From an uncultured Lachnospiraceae bacterium (GTDB lineage Bacteria > Bacillota_A > Clostridia > Lachnospirales > Lachnospiraceae): a DNA stretch of 5,056 nt. The stretch spans positions 1-5,056 of the forward strand of contig CAJKKX010000206.1 in NCBI GenBank assembly GCA_905200565.1. Direction: 5' to 3'. This document shows, in pieces, positions 1 to 5,056 of this stretch; position 1 is the first letter of the stretch, and each line of letters begins with the position of its first letter. The notes beneath the pieces are model-generated. The model was given only the letters and a program-made list of their open reading frames with translations. It did not search any database and had not been told where the DNA came from. A program made the position numbers and the translations under genes.

Positions 1-730
1 GTGTAGGCGGCTGGACGCCAAGCCCGATATAAGAAAGAGCTGCTGCCATTGTGATCGTCATACCGATTCCCATCGTCGCATCAACAATTACCGGAGAAAT
101 GACATTCGGAAGCAGATGCCGGAACATAATGCTGATCTTGGAACACTTGATTGATTCCGCTGCCTCCAGATATTCTTTCGAACGTTCCGCCAGAATCTGT
201 CCGCGGATCAGCCGCACGCCAACCGGCACATTTCCTACCGAAAGGGCAAGTACGGTATTAAAAAACCCGCTTCCGAGCACAGCAGAGATCAGAATACACA
301 GCAGTATACTCGGCAGGGAAGACCAGATATCCATGATACGCATAATGATCGTCTCCACCTTTCCGCCGAAATATCCGGCAATACTTCCGATAATCGTTCC
401 TACCACAGAGCCAAACACGGCTGCGCAGAGTCCAAGCGCCAGAGAATAGCGTCCCCCATAAAGAAGTCTGGTAAAAACATCTCTTCCCATACCGTCAGTA
501 CCACAGATATGACTGGCAGACGGACCTTTAAACATATTTGCCACATCCATCTCATTTACACCGTAAGGCGCGATCACCGGAGCAAAAATACAGGCAAGAC
601 AAATGATTGCCAGCATGACAAGACCGACCCGTGCGCCGGGGTTCTCCCAGAGACGCTGCATGGTTTCCGCAAACATGGAAGTTTTGCCCGATTTCATGTA
701 CCGATGGTACATTCCGTCTTTTTTCTTCAT
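1..730 (-). CDS. Peptide-type ABC transporter permease, DppC/OppC family (3' end outside window)
   Basis: This is the second inner-membrane channel subunit of a di/oligopeptide-class ABC importer. 243 codons are visible without a stop; family members are usually about 270-310 residues, so the C-terminus lies beyond base 1. The N-terminal OppC_N region has a cytoplasmic start, then a first membrane segment (residues about 35-55) ending in the typical APVIAPYG. A GTDGMGRDVFTRLLYGGR stretch (77-94) follows, which is a hallmark of DppC/OppC/NikC proteins. The ATPase-coupling EAA loop is at about 187-213, with EYLEAAESIK followed by FRHLLPNVISP. Its ATG overlaps the stop of the upstream permease gene by 4 bases (ATGA), and a GGAAGGGGG ribosome site lies 10 bases upstream inside that gene, so translational coupling is likely. 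A second ATG at residue 7 is possible but lacks such a site. The family is certain; the substrate (peptide, nickel, glutathione or other) cannot be read from the permease. Confidence 0.95.
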   Translation of the reverse strand, partial: MKKKDGMYHRYMKSGKTSMFAETMQRLWENPGARVGLVMLAIICLACIFAPVIAPYGVNEMDVANMFKGPSASHICGTDGMGRDVFTRLLYGGRYSLALGLCAAVFGSVVGTIIGSIAGYFGGKVETIIMRIMDIWSSLPSILLCILISAVLGSGFFNTVLALSVGNVPVGVRLIRGQILAERSKEYLEAAESIKCSKISIMFRHLLPNVISPVIVDATMGIGMTITMAAALSYIGLGVQPPT

Positions 731-1683
731 TTCTTTTTTGCCCCCTTCCGCGCACTGGAGTACTGCGCCTTAATTCTGGGATCCACAAAAGCGTACACCA
801 GATCAACTGCCAGCATTGCCAGCGATGTAAATACCGCAAAAAACAGCACGCACGATCTTACTACCGGATAATCTCTGGAATTAATCGCTGTCAGCAAATA
901 CAGACCAATGCCCGGCACGGAAAATACACTTTCAATAACAGCAGAACCTGCTACGATACGCGCAAAACCGTTTCCGATCGAAGTGATGATCGGCATTAGC
1001 GCATTGGGCAGCATATGCCGGAATACCACGACTTTTTCACGCTGTCCCTTTGCCCTTGCCGTTGTAATATAATCCTCACGGAATACGCCCAGCATACTCG
1101 CTCTTGTCTGCCTGGCGTTTACTGCAATTCCGCCAAGTGCGCTGCATATGATCGGCATGATGTAGTACTGTGGTCCGCCGATCCCATATGCAGGAAGAAT
1201 ACCAAGTTTTGCGGAAAACAGCAGGATCAGCATCAGCGCCACCCAGAAATCCGGGCAGGAAATGAATATCATAGCAATTCCCATCGTCAGGGAATCCTGC
1301 CATTTTCCCTCATGCGTCGCCGCAAAAATTCCCATCAGAAGACCTATGATCAGATTCAGGATCATCGCGGAAAGACCAATAATAATGGTCCTCGGCAGTC
1401 TCACCAGCATCTCTTCAATTACCGGCTTATTGTAGACCCACGAGGTTCCGAGATCAAAATGAATGAATGTATCTACAAAATAATTTTTCAGCTGTTCAAA
1501 ATAGGACTGATCCAACCCCATAATGTGCCGCAGGTTTTCTACTTCCGCAGCAGTTGCACTTCCGCCCGCGATCATTTTCGCCGGATCTCCGGGGGTAAAG
1601 TAGAGAATTGTAAAAATAATAAACGATGTACCGAGAATTATTACAATCATCCACAGCAATCTTTTTAATATATATTTTCCCAT
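727..1683 (-). CDS. Peptide-type ABC transporter permease, DppB/OppB family
   Basis: This is the first membrane channel subunit of the importer, forming a heterodimer with the DppC-like protein encoded next. At 318 residues it is full length for the family. Residues 1-30 are the usual start (MGKYILKRLL, then a hydrophobic helix ending in FTPGDP). A periplasmic-type loop follows with GLDQSYFEQLKNY and FDLGTSW (about 56-82). Further membrane segments are at about 100-122, 132-158, 172-190, 230-250 and 277-300. The EAA coupling loop is at 203-230 (EDYITTARAKG, then FRHMLPNALMP), and the C-terminus has the family signature YAFVDPRIK. The start is well set: GGAG lies 7 bases before the ATG. The gene follows the binding-protein gene after 57 bases that hold a GC-rich stem-loop, so it is probably read from the same transcript at a lower level. 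The dpp, opp and nik systems share this fold, so a gene symbol is withheld. Confidence 0.96.
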   Translation of the reverse strand: MGKYILKRLLWMIVIILGTSFIIFTILYFTPGDPAKMIAGGSATAAEVENLRHIMGLDQSYFEQLKNYFVDTFIHFDLGTSWVYNKPVIEEMLVRLPRTIIIGLSAMILNLIIGLLMGIFAATHEGKWQDSLTMGIAMIFISCPDFWVALMLILLFSAKLGILPAYGIGGPQYYIMPIICSALGGIAVNARQTRASMLGVFREDYITTARAKGQREKVVVFRHMLPNALMPIITSIGNGFARIVAGSAVIESVFSVPGIGLYLLTAINSRDYPVVRSCVLFFAVFTSLAMLAVDLVYAFVDPRIKAQYSSARKGAKKK

Positions 1684-1706
1684 AGTCTAACTCCAATAAT
1701 ATAAGC

Positions 1707-1732
1707 GGGGCGGTACTCACCGAAGCCGCCCC
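1707..1732 (-). promoter_or_regulatory. GC-rich intercistronic stem-loop between binding-protein and permease genes
   Basis: A perfect 7-bp inverted repeat (GGGGCGG at 1707-1713 and CCGCCCC at 1726-1732) encloses a 12-base loop. In the minus-strand transcript it begins 8 bases after the binding-protein stop and ends about 12 bases before the permease ribosome site. The transcript continues with GCUUAUAUUAUU, which is not a U-run, so efficient intrinsic termination is unlikely in this direction. Such stem-loops commonly protect the 3' end of binding-protein mRNA and allow more binding protein than permease to be made; that role here is inference. On the plus strand the hairpin is followed by TTTT, but no plus-strand gene is visible to terminate. 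Confidence 0.55.
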
Positions 1733-1740
1733 TTTTCCTG

Positions 1741-3357
1741 TCAGTCGAGATAATAGTCGCAGGAACCTGCACGCAGGAATTCGCTCTCGCGGTAAACAAG
1801 TGATGCAAAGTCTTCACTATACACTGCATTCATTGCACTTGTAGTTAATGCGCAGTAATATCCGTTTTCCAGAATATAGTCATGCATTGCATTCATATTT
1901 TCTGTAGTATGTCCCTCCAGTGTAGTACATGTTACCAGATAATCCTGCAGCGTTTCATCGTGAATATATGCCATATTGTAGTCTGTTCCAAATTCCGTGT
2001 AATTGGTGAAACGGTTCCACTCGCCGATCTGACAGCCGCCGCCTGCATTGGTAATCAGCATATCCCACTTTGTCGGATCAAGAGAATCGGACTGCACCAG
2101 CGCTTCGTCCTCTGCGACGATCTCCGTATTGATGCCAACGTTCAGAAGAAGCGCCTGGATCATGGTCATCATGTTCTTGTCGATCTCTGTGCTGGAGCCA
2201 AGGATTCTCAGTGTCTCCCCGTTGTAGGAGGACTGCTCCAGATATTCTTTTGCCTTCTGCTCGTCATAAACAGCCATATAATTATTTTCTGCAGCTTCCC
2301 ACTCCGGATTATAATCTGCGAAGAACGATGTACCAAGCGCTTTTGCCGGAAGGACAGCGCCGCCAACCGTTGATACCGCTTCATTATTGATTGCATAATA
2401 TACAGCTTTCCGCAGATTCACATCACTCATCGGACTGTTTTCTGCATTATTGCCCATCAGCACACGCAGACCGCTTCCCTGCGTAATATAAACATCGTTT
2501 CCATCGGCATACTGACCGCCCTCCTGGAAATCAGCAATATTCTCTGACGGAACGTACTCGGAATACTGGATCTGTCCGGTGCTGAGCGCAATTACATGCT
2601 GCGCTGTCTCAGAAATAATGTCATATTCAATTGTCTGCACATTTGCCTCGTGCTCCGGATCTCTCAGTTCATCTGTCTGCCAGTAATCGTCATTTGCTTC
2701 CAGTACAACCTTGCTGCCTACTGTATACTCCGCCACCTTATACGGGCCGGTCGCAACCGGTGCTTCGTGAAAATTGCCTTCCTCGTACGCCTTCTGGGAG
2801 AAAATCGGGGTACGGCACCACGGCCATTCCAGATCCCCGATTCCGTCGATCGGAGAAGTCCAGGTAAATTCTACTGTATAGTCATCAATCGCCTCGACGC
2901 TTTCAAATTTATCATATTTCAATGCTTTTCCGGCATCTACCAGCGTATAGATAGAATACACTACATCACTTGCTGTAATATTGTTGCCGTCCGTATCCGT
3001 GATATAATCGTAAAGCTCTACCTGCCAGTGCAGATCGTCCACCTCGGTATACCCTTTTGCAAGAATCGGAACATATTCATTGTCACGATAATCAAACAGT
3101 GTCTCATAAAAATTGTAGTTAACGTACAGCAGGCTGTTATCACCACCTGTATTTTCCGGTGCCAGATCTTTTGGATCGCTTACCAGACCAATTGCGATCT
3201 TATCATACCGCTCGTCACTATTTGCCGTTGTTTTTCTGGATTCGTCCAGTTGTGGTCCCGCATTCTCTTCCGCCATTGCAGCAGCCGGAAAACTGCCCGC
3301 CAGCATAGCTGCCGTCAGCGAAATGCCCAATACCCGATACATTCTTCCTGTTCTCAT
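1741..3357 (-). CDS. Extracellular solute-binding protein of a peptide-type ABC transporter (SBP_bac_5 / DppA-OppA family)
   Basis: This protein captures the transported solute outside the cell and delivers it to the permease pair encoded downstream. It has 538 residues, normal for family 5 binding proteins. Residues 1-29 form a signal peptide: Arg-containing start, hydrophobic core about 9-23, then AAAMA with likely signal peptidase I cleavage after A29. Family marks include FYETLFDY (83-90), ITASDVVYSI (127-136), ATGPYKVAEY (202-211), ANDDYW (221-226), and the LRKAVYYAINNEAV segment (315-328). The mature part is strongly acidic. It lacks a lipobox cysteine: the LAGS at 19-22 has serine where a Gram-positive lipoprotein would have the lipidated Cys. 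Five cysteines remain (181, 441, 477, 502, 533). The start is secure: AAAGGAGG lies 7 bases before the ATG. It is the first gene of the transporter operon, with its own promoter. The ligand is unknown; peptides are the default guess. Confidence 0.95.
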   Translation of the reverse strand: MRTGRMYRVLGISLTAAMLAGSFPAAAMAEENAGPQLDESRKTTANSDERYDKIAIGLVSDPKDLAPENTGGDNSLLYVNYNFYETLFDYRDNEYVPILAKGYTEVDDLHWQVELYDYITDTDGNNITASDVVYSIYTLVDAGKALKYDKFESVEAIDDYTVEFTWTSPIDGIGDLEWPWCRTPIFSQKAYEEGNFHEAPVATGPYKVAEYTVGSKVVLEANDDYWQTDELRDPEHEANVQTIEYDIISETAQHVIALSTGQIQYSEYVPSENIADFQEGGQYADGNDVYITQGSGLRVLMGNNAENSPMSDVNLRKAVYYAINNEAVSTVGGAVLPAKALGTSFFADYNPEWEAAENNYMAVYDEQKAKEYLEQSSYNGETLRILGSSTEIDKNMMTMIQALLLNVGINTEIVAEDEALVQSDSLDPTKWDMLITNAGGGCQIGEWNRFTNYTEFGTDYNMAYIHDETLQDYLVTCTTLEGHTTENMNAMHDYILENGYYCALTTSAMNAVYSEDFASLVYRESEFLRAGSCDYYLD

Positions 3358-3364
3358 TCTTTTT

Positions 3365-3372
3365 CCTCCTTT
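3365..3372 (-). promoter_or_regulatory. Strong ribosome binding site of the binding-protein gene
   Basis: The minus strand reads AAAGGAGG followed by 7 bases (AAAAAGA) and ATG. This is a near-perfect complement to the 16S rRNA 3' end at optimal spacing. It fixes the start at 3357 and fits the high expression usual for binding proteins. Confidence 0.9.
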
Positions 3373-3424
3373 GTTGAATCTTACAATTATTTTTTGTACC
3401 CAAGCGCGCTCATGGTTTTAATTA

Positions 3425-3459
3425 AACAAAAAAATCTGTTTTTCCCGTGTTTTTTTGTT
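3425..3459 (-). repeat. A/T inverted repeat in the binding-protein mRNA leader
   Basis: A perfect 10-bp inverted repeat (AACAAAAAAA at 3425-3434, TTTTTTTGTT at 3450-3459) flanks a 15-base loop holding CACGGG on the minus strand. It starts at about the predicted transcription start and lies within the 102-base leader. An all-A/T stem with one G/C pair is weak as an RNA hairpin, so it may be a regulator site, a curved A-tract element, or simply base-composition bias. Confidence 0.4.
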
Positions 3460-3465
3460 GATGTT

Positions 3466-3494
3466 ATTATAATTTCTTTTGTTCCAGGAAGCAA
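3466..3494 (-). promoter_or_regulatory. Sigma-A-type promoter of the transporter operon
   Basis: On the minus strand a -35 of TTGCTT (3489-3494) and a perfect -10 of TATAAT (3466-3471) are separated by exactly 17 bases. The expected transcription start is near 3459, giving a leader of about 102 bases before the binding-protein ATG. The -35 matches the consensus only in its TTG, so the promoter may depend on an activator; the LysR protein encoded just upstream is a candidate. The promoter lies downstream of the terminator that follows the LysR gene, so the transporter is a separate transcription unit. Confidence 0.75.
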
Positions 3495-3530
3495 ATCATA
3501 TTCCGCCCTTATTACGTCCAAAACAGAAAT

Positions 3531-3577
3531 AAAAAAGCTGTAAACTGGCATTTTACCAAATTTACAGCTTTCTTTTT
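3531..3577 (-). terminator. Rho-independent terminator after the LysR gene, with T-runs on both strands
   Basis: A perfect 11-bp stem (AAAGCTGTAAA at 3534-3544, TTTACAGCTTT at 3561-3571) can be lengthened inside by TGG/CCA (3546-3548 with 3556-3558), leaving a 7-base loop. On the minus strand the stem is followed by TTTATTTCTGTTTT, which together with the stem's own Ts gives a U-rich tail. On the plus strand it is followed by CTTTTTTG. It lies about 70 bases after the LysR stop codon and before the transporter promoter, so its main use is to end the regulator transcript. It can also stop antisense transcription coming from the left. Confidence 0.85.
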
Positions 3578-3643
3578 TGTTAGATATTCACAAATAAACA
3601 GACGTACATTTTCCATCTAAAACACAAGGCCCATTTCTCATCA

Positions 3644-4528
3644 TCACTCAAAAACAGGTTCGCCATGCTCTGACCGTTCTCTCACAAACTCTATAAACAG
3701 CTTTTCTTCTTTCGAAAGACTATGATTTTTCATATAACACAGAGAAATTTCAATTTCTTTTACCGGTTCCACCTCTATCACCGCAATTTCCTCACGCATG
3801 ATATAGCGGAGCGCCTTTTTCCACAAAAGCGCAATGCCCATGTTCTGTGCAACGGCCACAACAATATTGCTTCCAACCGAACCGGTAAATGCCACCTTCG
3901 GTTCGAACCCTGCTTCTCTCACAGTGTTGTAGATAATCTTGCTGATACGGTTTTTATCGCTGTCGGGAAACATCACAAAATCTTCATCCCGCAATTCTGC
4001 AAGAGAAACCTTTTTTCTTCCTGCAAGCGGATGTGAGCGATTGCAGATCATTACAAGCGAGTCCTTCATATAGGGAATTTTCACCATATCCCCTGTCGGA
4101 TTTTCCTCATTCACCATAAAGCCAAGATCACACTCTCCGCTATGCAGCAGCTGCGATCCCTCATAGCTTTCATTGATATCCAGATTGATATGATATTTTT
4201 TCCGGAACTCCACCGCAAGCTCAATAATCCGGTATCCGGCGCTGATATTAATCGTCCGGCTGTTGGAAAGTGCTTTCTTCTCTAATTTCTTTTCTATTTC
4301 CCTATGGAGCTGTACTATTTTTTCGGCATAGGGAATCAGCATCTGTCCATACTCATTCGGCAGGATATTACGTTTGCTCCGGTCAAACAGCGCAACACCA
4401 TACTCCGTCTCCAGCGCCCGTATATGCTTCGACAGCGAGGATGAGGTCGTGTATAACCGTTCTGCCGCCTCGCCCAGACGTCCTTCCTCTACAATTACCA
4501 GAAATTCCTCCAGATAATCTATATCCAT
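3644..4528 (-). CDS. LysR-family transcriptional regulator
   Basis: This is a DNA-binding regulator that normally acts as a tetramer and responds to a small-molecule effector. At 294 residues it is full length. The N-terminal winged helix-turn-helix covers residues 1-60, with the recognition region AAERLYTTSSSLSKHIRALE (21-40) and the usual EYGVALFDR (42-50). A linker helix (about 61-88) is followed by the periplasmic-binding-like effector domain (92-284), with SGECDLGFMV (130-139) and MGIALL (230-235). The stretch from INIS (93-96) to the SGECDLG motif seems some residues shorter than in typical relatives. The ATG at 4528 is the only sensible start because an in-frame TAG lies two codons upstream. 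The AGGAGGGG upstream is 14 bases away, which is long, so initiation may be weak or use the nearer AGG. The gene lies directly upstream of, and reads towards, the transporter operon, so it may control it. The effector is unknown. Confidence 0.95.
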   Translation of the reverse strand: MDIDYLEEFLVIVEEGRLGEAAERLYTTSSSLSKHIRALETEYGVALFDRSKRNILPNEYGQMLIPYAEKIVQLHREIEKKLEKKALSNSRTINISAGYRIIELAVEFRKKYHINLDINESYEGSQLLHSGECDLGFMVNEENPTGDMVKIPYMKDSLVMICNRSHPLAGRKKVSLAELRDEDFVMFPDSDKNRISKIIYNTVREAGFEPKVAFTGSVGSNIVVAVAQNMGIALLWKKALRYIMREEIAVIEVEPVKEIEISLCYMKNHSLSKEEKLFIEFVRERSEHGEPVFE

Positions 4529-4570
4529 ATGCTATGCCTGTTCCCCTCCTCTCCATCTTTTCCTTTTTTA
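4529..4570 (-). other. Short gap between the two regulator genes, with ribosome site
   Basis: Only 42 bases separate the GntR stop from the LysR start. On the minus strand they are purine-rich, with AAAAAAGG and then GGAGAGGAGGGG, the latter a strong 16S-complementary stretch set 14 bases before the LysR ATG. No hairpin with a T-run and no convincing promoter is seen, so the two regulators are probably co-transcribed. Confidence 0.6.
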
Positions 4571-5056
4571 TTAAGCGTCAACACTTCCGGTCAGGCTGCG
4601 CACCATGGATTCCTTCTGGTTGTCGATATGCGTGCGCATCGCGCTTCCCGCCTTCGCCGCATCCCTCTTCTTTAAAGCGCGGCGGATGGTATCGTGCTCC
4701 TCCACCAGCAGGCGATGCATCCGCTTATCCTTCAGATATTCCAGACGATAACGGTACATCTGCTCGCGGATATTCTGGAGCATCTGCTGCAGACGGCGGT
4801 TATTTGCCGCGCTGTAAATGATCTCGTGGAATGCCATATCTGTCTCCACACAGGCAAGCAGATTGTCATCCTCCAGACTGCGTTTGAAGTCATTCGCCGC
4901 CTTTTTCAGATCGCGCAGCTGATCCTCGGTAATGTTTTCGCACGCCTTCTGTACGGCAAGCTCCTCCAGCACGGCGCGCACCTCCAGCACATCCTCCAGA
5001 TCCTGCAGGGTGATCTCTGCCACCACAGCGCCGCGCCGCGGCATCATATTTACCAG
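4571..5056 (-). CDS. GntR-family regulator, FCD (FadR C-terminal) domain; 5' end outside window
   Basis: 161 codons to a TAA are visible. The frame stays open to the window edge and reads L-V-N-M-M-P-R-R-G-A-V-V, which matches the wing end of a GntR winged helix. The two methionines near the edge are therefore internal, and about 60-80 N-terminal residues with the DNA-binding domain are missing from view. The rest is an all-helical FCD effector domain. It has LEDVLEVRAVLEELAV near its start, then TDMAFHEII, AANNRRL, EEHDTI and a final MRTHI. Counting from the first visible codon, D73, H77, H121 and H143 fit the Asp/His set that binds a metal in many FCD proteins, so the pocket looks intact and probably holds a carboxylate-type ligand with a metal ion. 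FCD regulators often act as repressors of sugar-acid, amino-acid or organic-acid genes. Its target here is inferred only from proximity to the LysR gene and transporter. Its GC content is clearly higher than that of the genes to its left. Confidence 0.93.
   Translation of the reverse strand: MVNMMPRRGAVVAEITLQDLEDVLEVRAVLEELAVQKACENITEDQLRDLKKAANDFKRSLEDDNLLACVETDMAFHEIIYSAANNRRLQQMLQNIREQMYRYRLEYLKDKRMHRLLVEEHDTIRRALKKRDAAKAGSAMRTHIDNQKESMVRSLTGSVDA

Noticed and set aside
1015..1668. A 217-codon open frame on the plus strand opposite the DppB-like permease.
   Set aside because: It is antisense to a full-length permease with EAA and C-terminal signatures. The translation is low-complexity in His, Asn and Arg with no family resemblance.
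3468..3473. TATAAT on the plus strand as a plus-strand promoter.
   Set aside because: It is the partly palindromic partner of the minus-strand -10. No -35 element stands 16-18 bases upstream and no plus-strand gene follows.
3503..3515. T-N11-A LysR-type box (TAATAAGGGCGGA on the minus strand) upstream of the transporter promoter.
   Set aside because: The position is plausible, but the arms are barely symmetric and a T-N11-A pattern is too common in A/T-rich DNA to claim as an operator.
2596..3543. A 315-codon open frame on the plus strand across the binding-protein gene and its promoter.
   Set aside because: It is antisense to a gene with clear family motifs, a signal peptide and a perfect ribosome site. 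Its translation is rich in Cys, Ile and Arg with no recognisable domain, as expected of a shadow frame.
4270..4821. A 183-codon open frame on the plus strand spanning the end of GntR and the start of LysR.
   Set aside because: It crosses two well-supported regulator genes on the other strand, is Pro/Ser/Ala-rich, and has no ribosome site or domain.
5045..5047. Methionine codon at the right edge taken as the start of the GntR protein.
   Set aside because: The frame remains open to 5056 and reads LVNMMPRRGAVV, the wing end of a GntR domain, so the methionine is internal and the gene is cut by the window edge.
1..5056. Search for CRISPR arrays, insertion sequence ends, tRNA or rRNA genes, attachment sites, toxin-antitoxin or phage genes.
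   Set aside because: No direct repeat arrays, transposase frames, tRNA-like cloverleaf or phage-like proteins were seen; nearly all of the window is covered by five ordinary genes.

Overview
The window reads as a stretch of chromosome from a low-to-mid GC Firmicute, most likely a gut-type Clostridia such as a Lachnospiraceae member. The reasons are strong AAAGGAGG-type ribosome sites, A-rich promoter spacing with a perfect TATAAT, a hairpin-plus-T-run terminator, and the protein style (lysine- and glutamate-rich regulators, and an acidic extracellular binding protein). The genus cannot be fixed from the sequence alone. Every supported gene is on the minus strand, so transcription runs from high to low coordinates.

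In the order of transcription: (1) at the right edge, the C-terminal FCD ligand-binding domain of a GntR/FadR-family regulator, whose DNA-binding half lies beyond base 5056; (2) after 42 untranslated bases with no visible terminator, a complete LysR-family regulator (3644-4528); (3) a hairpin terminator with T-runs on both sides (3531-3577); (4) a sigma-A-type promoter (3466-3494) with a leader of about 100 bases that carries an A/T inverted repeat; (5) a peptide-type (SBP_bac_5) ABC transporter binding protein (1741-3357); (6) a GC-rich stem-loop in the short gap; (7) a DppB/OppB-type permease (727-1683); (8) a DppC/OppC-type permease that overlaps it by 4 bases (ATGA) and runs off the left edge. 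The two ATPase genes usual for such transporters are not in the window and would be expected further left.

The genes make an ordinary functional picture: a di/oligopeptide-class importer (peptide, nickel, opine or a related solute cannot be told apart here) next to two regulators that may control it. No new defence, mobile or RNA system was found. The points most worth a second look are: the binding protein has a near-perfect lipobox with serine in place of the anchoring cysteine; two regulators of unrelated families stand in tandem ahead of the operon; base composition steps down sharply between the GntR gene and the LysR gene; and the binding-protein leader has an inverted repeat at the predicted transcription start.
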